A DNA stretch of 60,079 bases. Source: Ophioceras dolichostomum (Eukaryota; Ascomycota; Sordariomycetes; Magnaporthales; Ophioceraceae). Location of the stretch: contig PYST01000239.1 in NCBI GenBank assembly GCA_003049485.1, forward strand, positions 1 to 60,079, read 5' to 3'. The position numbers were made by a program, and so were the translations under genes. Positions 45,663 through 55,710 of the stretch are shown here, one piece after another; position 1 is the stretch's first letter; each line of letters starts with the position of its first letter. The notes under the pieces are model-generated. The model made no database searches, was not told where the DNA came from, and saw nothing but the letters and a program-made list of their open reading frames with translations.

Positions 45663-46142
45663 CTAGGCTCGGTCTGGTACCACATTGCGTGGAGGCGGCG
45701 GAGGCGGCGGAGGCGGCATCCGGATGCCTTCGCGCTCCGCCTCGGTCATGCGGTTCCACGAGTCCGCATCTACACCCGCGGGTTTGTTGTCCTTCTTGTT
45801 CTTGCCGTCGTCATCAAGCGCCTTGCCGTCTGTCACACCAGCCGTGCTTTGCCGAGGAGAGAGGGTCGGAGCGTCCGGGGACTGCTGCGGATCTGGACTT
45901 AGGGAGTAGTACACGAAATCTCGGGGCAGCTCCGCTTCGGCTTCGAAGGTGGGGTCCAGACTCGGGGAGAAGTACTCGAAATCTCGAGGCACCTCTGCTT
46001 CATCTGACTCGGAAGAAGACGGCGGCGGCATCGTCTCGTCGTCGGCCTCCGTGGCAAGGGCGCTGGTGATATTATCTAGCTCGTGAGGGTGGATCTCAAC
46101 GACGGGCAGCGGCTCAACGGTCGCGTCGCTTACGTACGTCAT
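45663..46142 (-). CDS. first reading block of the TAG-interrupted acidic gene
   Basis: 159 codons start MTYVSDATVEPLP and end in a proline run and NVVPDRA, then TAG (45663-45665). After the TAG the same frame continues for ten sense codons to MVGRKK and onward. Two similar units (EVPRDFEYFSPSLDP and ELPRDFVYYSLSPDP) lie in the middle, and the rest is acidic and Pro/Ser-rich, like the later blocks. Composition and frame both argue that this is the N-terminal part of the same gene. It could instead be a separate small gene ending 30 bases before the next ATG, which would be unusual for a fungus. Confidence 0.45.
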   Translation of the reverse strand: MTYVSDATVEPLPVVEIHPHELDNITSALATEADDETMPPPSSSESDEAEVPRDFEYFSPSLDPTFEAEAELPRDFVYYSLSPDPQQSPDAPTLSPRQSTAGVTDGKALDDDGKNKKDNKPAGVDADSWNRMTEAEREGIRMPPPPPPPPPRNVVPDRA

Positions 46143-47288
46143 GTCGTATTCTCTTCCACGTATCGGGGTGTCGGGAATGTCGAAGTACTAGCTCAACGGC
46201 GTCCCAGACCCGACGTATCGGGGGAGGTCCCCCATTGTACAGGTCCGGGCGGTCTATCTGCAGACTGCAAAGGCGACTAGGCTACGATTTCGGTCGAACA
46301 GCTCTAGATAAAGCGCAGGAGATTCCGAGGCCGTAATCAGCGTCGGCGCGAGTGTCGAACGTCGCCACGTATCTAGTGGTCTTGCCAAGGCGAAAGCATG
46401 AGTGGAAACAACTAGAGCCCTTCTGTCAGCATTCTGAAAAGCAATGCAAAATAATTAACTGTTAAAAGATAAAGAGTGAGTGTGTTGGCTGCAAAGATCC
46501 AAGGGCCAATGATGCGGAATACCCAACAACATTGAAGTTGTGTAGATGCCGCCTGGTGCGCTGTTGGAGGAGCAGCGTAGAATCCACATCGTTTGAGTTT
46601 GAGCCTTCCTGCATGAAGATGAGGCAGCAGCAGCTCCTTCCTAGAGGCGGCAAGCTGCCTGGAAGATGACACCACGAGAGGCTGCCGCAACATGAGTCTT
46701 CAACTGCCGAGGAAAGAGAATAGGACGGCAGCCACGAGGCTATACCTTCCGTCCACCGTCTGTCCGCGAGTAGGAAAGCAGTACCTAAGCTGGAGAACTA
46801 TTGGAACCATCTGTCGCCGAGGAAGCACGGAGGTGGGCAGGAGGTATGCGTTGATCAACCCGTGCTGCCCTACAGAAGATCCGACTCCTTACTTCGTTTG
46901 TGGTAGCATCGGCCCTTGGCAAAGAGTTTGAAATCTACGCCAACGACGTTAGTTCCCGGGGTAGTAATTTGAAGAATCAGAATGGGTGCAAGACTCATCA
47001 AGCCTAGGGAAACAGCAGAACAAGCGAACCAAAGATTTCGCGCGCATCCTATGCCAGTATTGGAGCAATTAGAAGCAATTAGGAGGCGGCAGCGCAAGAC
47101 GCCGGAGAGTCTTTACATTTACAAGTTCCAAGTTCCAACTAAGTCGATTAACTAGCATTTTGAATTCCGGACAATCAATTAGTTCATGATTTTCAATGTT
47201 GTTCAAGGCGAGACGAGTGGCGTCTTACTATCATTTCAATGGATTTATCTAGGACTATGCAAGAGATTAGTACTGCAGTGTATGCTAA
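46143..47288. other. AT-richer intergenic, no gene recognised
   Basis: No gene is seen. Base composition is visibly more AT-rich than in the flanking coding DNA, especially 46400-46520 and 47100-47230. It separates the TAG-interrupted gene from a row of decayed genes. Confidence 0.5.
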
Positions 47289-48480
47289 TCACAAAGTCTC
47301 CAGGTCCAAGGGACCGTTCTCCGTGACAGTCTCCCGGATCCTGCCGAGCGAGCCCTTTCCACTGTTGATGAACTTCCCAACCCCTTTATGGGCCACCATG
47401 CCGCCCCCATCACGATTCCGAACCACGCTACCCCTGAGAATGGTATATCTTGGGCAGTTTTTCACCGTTTTCCCCTCGCGAGGGGCGTAATCCACACCGT
47501 TGTGCAGGATCTCATTCGTGATCGTGATCTCTCTACTACCATGTCCCTCAGCATAACAGATCATCAGGTCCGCATCCGACATACCCGGAATCATAGCGCC
47601 CTTCTTTCGGGTAGAGCCCGTACAGCTTCGCCGCGTTCGTCGATGAGACCTCGACGGACTTGGTCAGCGCGGAGCCTCCCCGCCGAGAACGCCAGCGGCA
47701 GCCTCGTCTCCATCGCCGGGATCCCGCTGAGCAAGTACCGGAACCTGCTCAGCGGGAACTCGTCCGTCACGCAACAATTCTTGCCCACCATCTTGTTATC
47801 GAACCTGAACGGGAAGTGGTCGGAGCTCAGGACCGTGAAGGTGCCGTTCGCGATCGCCATCCAGATCAGCGCCTGGTCGGCCGCATCTAGCCCCCTTGAA
47901 ACCTGGCAGGTCGGGGTCGTCCCGCGTCCGGACGAGGTAATGGGGACGTGTCTCAGCAAGGATGGGCCTGCCCCCGCTCTGTGCGAAGTAGATCCGCTCC
48001 GCGGCCGACGGGTTGCTGACGTGGACGAGCGGGATCGGCGTGTTGGCGATGAGGCTCGAGAGCGCGATGGCGCGGTTGGCCGCCTCGACCTCGAGCACGG
48101 GGGGCCGAGAGTTCGTGTGGTATCTGGGCGTGCACTTCCCCTGGGACTCGATCTGATGCGTCAGCCAGTTCAGCACCTCGCCGTTCTCGGCGTGCACCAT
48201 GGTCAGGATCTTGTCCTCGCGGGCCGTGAGGAGGACGCTGGGTATCTGGTCGTCCTGGACCAAAAGGGCTGTGTAGATAATGTAGATCTTGACTGAGGAG
48301 ATGCCCTCCTCTTCTTTGCGGACCTTCAAGTCGCCCAGCGCTTCGGGGGTCGGGTCCGACATGGGCATGTGGAAGCCATAGTCGGTATAGGAGTTCCCGG
48401 TCGCCAGCTTGTGGATGGTCTCGACGGCGTGGAGGAGGGAGTTTGCTGGACGCCCACCACTCTCTGAGCCACGGAATCTG
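47289..48480 (-). pseudogene. dihydropyrimidinase/hydantoinase pseudogene
   Basis: Pieces of one dihydropyrimidinase-like protein appear in order in different frames: LHAVETIHKLATGNSYTDYG (about 48390-48450), then MVHAENGEVLNWLTHQIESQ and PLVHVSNPSAAERI, then SSDHFPFRFDNK and IPAMETRLPLAFSAG in a second frame. STNAAKLYGLYPK follows in another frame, and PGMSDADLMICY with TITNEILHNGVDYAPREG in another. The amidohydrolase order is conserved, but at least three small indels break the frame and the N-terminal third with the HxH metal site is missing. No intron arrangement I could find repairs these breaks. The intact enzyme opens dihydropyrimidine or hydantoin rings; this copy should be inactive. 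Confidence 0.8.
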
Positions 48481-50256
48481 TGTCCGTGGCCGCGAGAAGC
48501 TTCTGCTTAGGGGGTGAGCGCCTTACTATTTGGCAGTGAGTGTAAAAGCAATACTCATTCCGGATCACTTCAGTTTCCTTCAAGGCTTCAAGGTTGTTGT
48601 GCTGACACATCCGCACTGCCATCTCCAACAACAGAGAACTTGCGTAAAACTTTGGGAACTCTCACACTCCATCCTAGGAATAGACGAGTACAAAGAGGCC
48701 CAGCGGCTTTAGGGGTTTCTGGCCTTGGCGGAGGGGGCATGCTAAAAGATCGCGGCAAGTCGAGCTTCTGACCCCCCTACTGTCCCCATCATATGTACCT
48801 ACCTAGGTACCTATGTAGGAAATTGGGTATGACATGCACTGAAAGTACTCGTAACTAACGTCATGCTCCTCTTATCGCCGAACCACAGATTTCCGGGCTC
48901 AAGACGCCAGTTCACCAAACGCTGGGCCACAGCGAGGTGCTCCGGAAGCCGCTGTTGCCCGTGTCTACGGAGCAAGATATCGAGTTAGTTTCGGGGCAAG
49001 CGCTCCGAACTGTGCTAGACGAGCAACAAAAGTTGGTGATGGCTTGGGGGAGCGAAGGGGCTGTACTTCACTCCACTGTGGAATGTACTAGGAGTACTTG
49101 GTACTGATACTTACTACTTCACTACTTTGACGTGAATGAGAAACCAAAGGTAATTCTGTCCTCCATCGGGCAGGACACGTGACGGGCCATAGGCCTTATC
49201 TGCCAGTTCCGACCGGTAGCTTCCAACAAATCTTGAAAGGGCAATGGTTGAGTTGGTTAATAACAAGCTGATCCGGGAAGAGGTGATTCGGGTTGTTCGG
49301 AGGTTGCTGATTTGAGCTACCATTGTTTTTTAATTTATTTTTTACTTTTACCTTTCCTGCTCCTGCTTCATCTTTATCAGATTGCAGATTTTTCATGTTC
49401 TCTTCCAATTTTTCCCCTTAGGTTGCAATGCTGGCTTTTTGAGTCTGCGGGCTCATGCTTCTCGATTGTGTTGACCGACCGACGGACCATGGTGAATGAG
49501 GACGCAACGCTGCAATATTTCACTGAGGCATCACAAATGGGGTCTCCCGATGTTGATAGATAGCCCCAAGGTTGACGACAGAACGGCGAGGCCGTTCAGC
49601 GTTGATGTCTCCCGTCCTCTGTAAACCGAGCTACCTAGTACCCCTAACCGGAAAAAGGAAGCGTGTTGGTTGGGCTTCAAGGGAGAAAAAGCAAACAGGC
49701 GCGGGGTAAACCAATCTGTTGATTCTGATGATGTACAGGGAAGAGTAAAGCTAGTCTACGCGTGAGTCGGAGGAATCGCTTTTGTAAGCGATTCCAAGGG
49801 GCCCACGTGACCTAAGGTCTGTCGAGGGGGCTGCCTTGGTGACTGAGGCAACTCGTCCACGTGGGTGCACAGAAGTGCACCCAACCGTGGTTCAACAAAG
49901 CGGCTTTATTCCACGACCGCGGACTGGGCCCCTAAAGACGATGCTGGCCATAGACCAAACACCAAACGGTGCTAATTTTGGTCCGTTGGTACTGGAAACT
50001 TGACCTACAGGTATATGCGAACATTACGTCCCTCTCCACTTAGCTACCTATGAAGATGGACATAATCACGAGGAAACTGGGGCCTTATCACCGTAGAATT
50101 TTCATGTTTGTAAGCTACCTAGCTAGGCACGTCAGAGTGTGTCGGTTAACGAATTTTCTGCTTGTTCAAAGCCTTCCTATCCTTCCAAGTCGCCTTGCTC
50201 TGGACTGTCTAGCGTTAGTTGTCTAGATCACCTCAAGCTATTGGTCTGGCCTGGTC
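48481..50256. other. intergenic, no gene recognised
   Basis: About 1.8 kb with no convincing frame. A palindromic TACCTACCTAGGTACCTA patch lies at about 48795-48815. The sequence is AT-richer than coding DNA. Confidence 0.5.
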
Positions 50257-51859
50257 TTACATCTCGGCATCTTGGCCCGGCCGGAGAGATGCGAGGGCAG
50301 CATTGAAGGCTCCGATTACCTCGTCGTACAGCTCGTCCGCCGCTGCCTGTGTCTGTGCCGGTGAAGATTTCCCCGTCTCGGAGGGGAAACAGTATGTCTC
50401 GCAAGTTCCGGGCCAGTGGCTTCAGGTCATGAAATGAAGGCGAAAATTCGGAAAGAATGTCGCGAAAGCCCGGCGCTGTCATGCAGCTCGACTTCCGCTC
50501 AGCCAGGTCGTCCCAATCGCCGGGAAATCAGCTCTGGAGGCGGCTCGTCTCCGGCAGACCCTTGGTGTCGCAGCTGATGGCGATGAGCAGGAAGACGTAC
50601 AGGAACGACTCCAGATCGTGGCGGTAGGTATGCGGGTGTGCTTCTAACACGCCGATTGCCATGAAAGGTTTGGTCCCCGTCACTGCCACCCTTGTCTAGG
50701 CCGCGATCTCCTCGACTTCTGCCGCGGCATCTAAGTCGATCAGTATGCCCTTAGGATCGTTCGCTGTCTTTCGCTCGGCGATGACGATGTTGTTTGTCGA
50801 GATGTCTTGATGGAGTAGATGTCCCACTTGGTACAGGGAGCGATGCGCCTTGTCGGAGTCCCGGAGTGTCTCGAGAAATTCAGCTTTGTCTTCAAAGTCG
50901 GTGAGGGGTCGACCGCACGGGTGCGTGGCAATGCATGTGAGCGCATTGCCATCGGGTGCTGCTGGCGCCGTCTGGCCTCCTTTTCCGGCCACCTGAGGTG
51001 GCATCTTCTCGTCATAATCCAGAATCCCACGGCCTTCATGCGACCGGGAAGGGCCGTCGTCAGTATGGTTGACTTGAAAGTATCCTAGCAGACTAGGGTG
51101 TACTACGCCCAACTCAGGCAAGAATCTGTCTCATTATCCCTTCTCTCCGCTTTGAGCCGCAGCCGGAGCGGTGCGTCGAAATGAATCCCTGGTGTAGATT
51201 TTCCATCGTGTCAATGTCTTGCTGATGAAGCATCTTGGCCACGCCCCAGACGTTTCTATCCTTGACCAGCTCCAAGAGTCTTTCTTCGCGGTTTTCCCAA
51301 GCCGGTCGCCAAACGAATTTGATGACGGCTTCCCACGGAGACGAGGGGGATTGCCTGGCGCGATAACACACCACTCCGCTTCCCAGCACCTAACCGGACG
51401 TGTAAGTGGCTCTGGATCGAGATACCATCGGCTCTATCCGTTGTCCCTGCCAAGAGAGACGCGGGGACCTTCATGGTCCTCTTTGATGAGAGGGTTAATG
51501 CCAAGCTCCTTCTCGCTCATCAGGGTATAACCTGCCAGAACCGTGGCCAGACGCCTTGGGTCTTCGCGCAGATCAAAGGGCTCGCTGCTGTACAACCGAT
51601 CGCGATTAAACATCCAAAGCTCCAAAAACGGCCCGTATATGAAAAGGCCATGGAGGAAGGGGCGGGTGGGTTGTCGAAGGAGCTTCTCCTGGGCACGAGT
51701 GAATAGTTGTAGGAAGGCCTCCTGGTAATCTATCGAGGCGCCCTGGCAGATACCTGCTACGATGTACGGGTCATAATGGCGTTTCGTGGGCTGTCCTGGT
51801 ACGTGCCTGTCCCACTTATTTCGGACACAGTACGGAGTGCAGAAAACTTTCATATGCAT
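50257..51859 (-). pseudogene. FunK1-type protein kinase pseudogene
   Basis: Ordered pieces of a fungal FunK1 kinase lie on the minus strand. They are an N-terminal region (FLHGLFIYGPFLELWMFNRD), then WYLDPEPLTRP, VIKFVWRPAWENREERLLEL with KDRNVWGVAK, the catalytic loop HQDISTNNIVI and GILIDLDAAAE, HTYRHDLESFLYVFL, and a C-terminal ILSEFSPSFHDLKPLARNLR. Breaks: TAG at 51434-51436, a frameshift near 51400, another between 51120 and 51150, TAG at 50696-50698, TGA at 50528-50530 where the family usually has Trp, and a frameshift near 50340 before the likely natural stop at 50257. The catalytic motif itself is intact. The number of independent breaks makes a functional spliced gene unlikely. Confidence 0.82.
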
Positions 51860-52211
51860 GTGTATCCTGCTTCTTCCACCTCTGGCCTAGCCCTCCATGC
51901 ATCTGCTAACGTGGCATGCTAAGAAACATGCCAATCACTACGGAAGTGCGGTAGCACAAAAAGGTGAGGCCAGCAAACCGGGCGAAAGTGCAGATTCGGG
52001 CAATTGCCTTTGCGAACTTGCTGTGACCATGTGTTTGGTAAAACCTTTCCTTGTCTTTTGCTGCTTACCTACTTAAGTTGCATGATATTCCCGGTGTCTC
52101 GAGAACTACTAGCAGACGATGCTTCCATGGCCCTGCTGCTGTCTGCTTCCCTCATCGCACACTAGCACATAAGCATTCTGCACTGACGTATACACTTACA
52201 GCCCCACAACC
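51860..52211. other. short intergenic
   Basis: No gene is seen. It includes the probable promoter side of the next, damaged gene. Confidence 0.4.
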
Positions 52212-52995
52212 ATGGCTTCTCTCATTGATACATTCATCTCTCCAGTTGTTTACAACAGCCTTCCGCACATCACAGACATGCTCAATGTCCCCGATGAGCA
52301 CGCAGTCGAATTGGCCAGTCTCCGTGCCCTCCTTGCCAAACACCACGTCCCTACCGGGGTGTCCGTCCGCTTGATCCACAAGCACTTTGACGCCGAAGAC
52401 GGCGAGGTCTTCGCCTTTAAGCACCGAGCAGTCAACAACTTCGGAAAGCTCCTCGTCATGCGTCCCACGCTTCCTGATACTGGTCCCCAGCTACGTGGTG
52501 TCAAATTTTTCGTCAATGCAGACGGCTTGCTGTAGGTATACCGAGTCGGAGGTCCCGGACCTCTCCAAGCACGCGGCCTTCCTCGCCGACTTCTCCGCTT
52601 TCATCCTGGCTCACAAGCTCCAACGCAAGTTCGGGCTGAAGCTGCCGTCGGATTGGACCATCGACACATAGACCTATTTCGAATTCCCCTGCGATCGCAG
52701 CACCATGGTCATACCCCACGACTTGCCGATGCCGCGGGACAGCGGCCCGGAGACAAGCGTAGTCACGGAATGGGGCTCTCAGGGCCACGAGCAAGCGTCA
52801 AACGAGCCACAGGCTCGTCCGTGGTGTGTATCGCACAGCCGATCATGCAAGCAGCACTTCAAAAGCCACTGCAAAAGCCACTGCAGTAGCCACAAGACGA
52901 AGACTGTATTGTCAGAGTGGTACTTGGGGGGCGAGAAGGTGGAACCCGGAACGCTGCTTCACTCCCTGGTTACTGCTGTCATTGAGGTTTGGTAG
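52212..52995 (+). pseudogene. damaged uncharacterised fungal gene (two TAG codons and one frameshift)
   Basis: The frame begins MASLIDTFISPVVYNSLPHI and includes LIHKHFDAEDGEVFAFKH, which I recall from an unnamed fungal protein family. After VKFFVNADGLL there is a TAG (52533-52535). The next coding piece, YTESEVPDLSKHAAFLADF, is in the +1 frame, so one base is gained or two lost. A second TAG (52669-52671) follows PSDWTIDT, and the same frame goes on through TYFEFPCDRSTMVIPHDLPM to a Cys/His-rich end (SCKQHFKSHCKSHCSSH) and a final stop at 52993-52995. In my recollection the family also ends in a Cys/His cluster and an EVW/EAW-type tail, so the piece order looks complete. No intron fits the breaks. 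Confidence 0.7.
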
Positions 52996-54010
52996 GCTTA
53001 TGACTTATCAAGTGGGTAGGACACTTGACCATAAGGAGAACACAGGCGCTTACATAGGAGAGACTACAATTATTCAATAGGGTTTTTGTTGTGTGACTGC
53101 ACTCGCCTGGCAGGAGACAGGGACCGGTTTCACCATCAAGCACGACTCTCGTCCGGTAAGAGATCAGTCTGACCCACGGAGCGGACGAGTCGTGCGAAGA
53201 AGAAAGCCGGTAACTAGTAATGTCAAACGAGGCATGCACTTGATCTCAGAAGTTTGTTGTATTGATCTCTGTCTCTTCCGTTTTTCTCTTCCTGACCGCT
53301 GGTTTTTCCTGTTCTGTGGTCATTTTCTAGCCCCTTGACTAGCCCCTTAGTCTCCTGATGCCAAGTGCCGCTCAGGCTGATCTCTCTGTCCTTATTCTGA
53401 GCTCACCCTGTGCTCAATGCTGCTTAGGTTAAAGCAGCCAGAACTCAGGCCCTGCGCTCAATGGGGAAATAGCTGTCGCGGGTGACTATGTAGGTAGGTA
53501 GGTAGGCTTGATCCCTCCCTCGATATACGCGCCGTGTCATCGACCGCGCCGTCCACATCTACCGTACCCATGCGGGAGGCGGCTATCGACATCGGCCAGC
53601 GCCACTTATTCTAAACCAATGTGAACGGCGAGCGCTTCAACCTCGTGACCCTGCACCACATGAACAAGCAAGCAGTAGGTTCCCAGAATGCGGGGAGGAG
53701 CATTCATCAGACGCGACCGCACTGTGGTTGTTGTGAAAAGCTGTTCGATGGGCTGGGGTTGTTTGCATGCTGGCATAGGCCTAATATGCGAGACTCACTG
53801 GTCCGAATTGATGTGTGTCATGGCTAATCAATGCTCCGCACGGGGCGGTAGAAGTTCAGGAGCCGGGCGGGGTACCGAGCTCGGCATCTCAACTCCGAGA
53901 ATCGATCCGAGCAACCCTAACTGAACCTCCGCGCTTCCAACTCACAGAGCCTCATCCCATCCCACAGAGATTGCCCAGGAATTGTCCAGGAATTGCAAAG
54001 CAGAGTCATA
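52996..54010. other. intergenic with a possible coding relic
   Basis: A short plus-strand frame near 53570-53665 reads AIDIGQRHLF, TAA, then TNVNGERFNLVTLHHMNKQA. It looks protein-like but is broken by the stop and has no visible ends, and no family was recognised. A (GTAG)n tract lies at 53490-53506. Confidence 0.4.
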
Positions 54011-55164
54011 ATGTCACCAATCAAAGTCGCCGTCCTTGATGACTACCAGGGAGTCTCAGAGCCTCATTTCAAAGCTCTCGACCCATTGGACTTTGAAGTC
54101 ACGACGTTCCGAGACGCCCTACTGCCCTACAATCACCCAGACACGTCCACCAACGTCAAGGATGAGTTGGTGAAGCGCCTGGAGCCCTTCACGATCATAA
54201 GTACGTCTATTCTCCGAATTATTATGGTTCTAATCCCTCTGGCTCACAACAAGCACCTCTAGGCACAATGCGTGAACGGACTCCCTTTCCAGAAGCGTTG
54301 ATCGTGCGCCTGCCAAACCTCAAGCTCCTTTTGACCACAGGTGTGCGCAACGCTTCCATCGATCTGGCCGCCTGTGCGGCTCAGGGTATCCCCGTGGCGG
54401 GTGCCAAAGACAAAAAGCCTCCGCGCTGCGACGGTGCGACCGCCGTCGGGACGGACTCGACGTCGCAGCATTGCGTAACGCTCATCCTTGCCCTCGCCCG
54501 GGGCATCGCCCCCGACAACGCCTCCGTCCGTTCCGGTGGCTGGCAGCGGGGCCTCGCGGTGGGGCTCTCTGGCAAGGTCTTCGGCACTGTGGGTCTCGGC
54601 CGGCTGGGTTCGGCGGTCGCACGCATCATGCGCGTTGCGTTCGGGATGCGGGTCGTGGCCTGGAGCAGCAACCTCACGCAGGACGCCGCCGACGCCGCCG
54701 CGGTCAAAGCCAGCCTGCCCGTCGAGGACCCCGCCACCGGCGTGAAAACATTTCTCGTCGTAAGTCGCGAAGAGCTCTTCGCGACCGCAGACGTCATCAG
54801 CGTGCACCTGGTGCTCTCGGACCGGTCGCGAGGGATTATCAACCGCGCGGACCTCGAGCGCATGAAGCCGACCGCTCTCTTTGTGAACACATCACGCGGG
54901 CCGCTAGTGGTGGAGAAGGATCTGCTCGATGTGCTGGGTCAAGGGAAGATCCACGGCGCTGCATTGGACGTGTTCGACATTGAGCCGCTGCCGGCCGACA
55001 GTTCGTGGCGGACGACGGCGTGGGGCGAGGATGGACGCAGTGAGGTGCTATTGACGCCTCATATGGGCTACGTTGAGAGGGAGACTTTGGATGGATGGTA
55101 CGAGTACCAGGTGGAGAACATTATGCGGTGGCAGAAGCGCGAGGATCTGTTGCTGAAGTTGTAG
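54011..55164 (+). CDS. D-isomer-specific 2-hydroxyacid dehydrogenase (NAD(P)-dependent)
   Basis: Two exons (54011-54200, 54263-55164) give 363 residues. The 62-nt intron has a GTACGT donor and a CTCTAG acceptor and joins FTIIS to TMRERTPFPEALI. The start is MSPIKVAVLDDYQG. The Rossmann motif GLGRLG is at about residues 174-179. The catalytic set is present: Arg about 275 (NTSRGPL), Glu about 304 (DVFDIEPLP) and His about 330 (LLTPHMGYVE). Length is normal for the family. It should reduce a 2-keto acid to a D-2-hydroxyacid or run in reverse in the cytosol; substrate specificity is not readable. It is the first intact gene after the run of pseudogenes. Confidence 0.93.
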
Positions 55165-55382
55165 AGGAAGCAGTGAATCACCCTCGTCGTTCAGTTGTCT
55201 GCGGGAATCATCAGACAGAATTTCTTTGTCCGTCAGTTCTTCTCCCGAGGCCACTCTATTTCTGGTCGCTTCTCCCCCGTCACTGCCCTGTAGACACAAA
55301 AATGGAAGGAAAGTGACTTGAGGGAAGAAAGAGGCGCTCGAAGACAAGCATCATGTGGTCGTGCCTGCCTTCTGGAATCGTC

Positions 55383-55390
55383 TATATAAA
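55383..55390 (+). promoter_or_regulatory. candidate TATA box
   Basis: TATATAAA lies about 320 bases upstream of the ATG at 55711 and is followed by a CT-rich leader, as expected for a fungal core promoter. Confidence 0.45.
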
Positions 55391-55710
55391 GAGCTGCCAT
55401 TCCTTCCCCCACCAGCTGCCACTCGCGCCTTCCTAATTGTCCCGCTTCCAAATTTCATTTTCATTCATTTGCGTGTTAACAGCGACCCCGACGCGTTGTT
55501 TTGGTCTCTAGCGTCAAATCCGCTCGTCCGCCTCGAAGCGCTTCTTTTCCTCCTCAACCACCCACCTTCGTCCAGCTCGCCTCTTTTCATACGCACAAGC
55601 TGCCTGAAGGAACCAATTCCTCAATCCCGTAAACTTTTCTATCCTACCCAGCCCAATCCATTTGCGCCTTTCTTTTCACTTCTGGCGATACCTCGCCTCT
55701 CTCGTTGACC

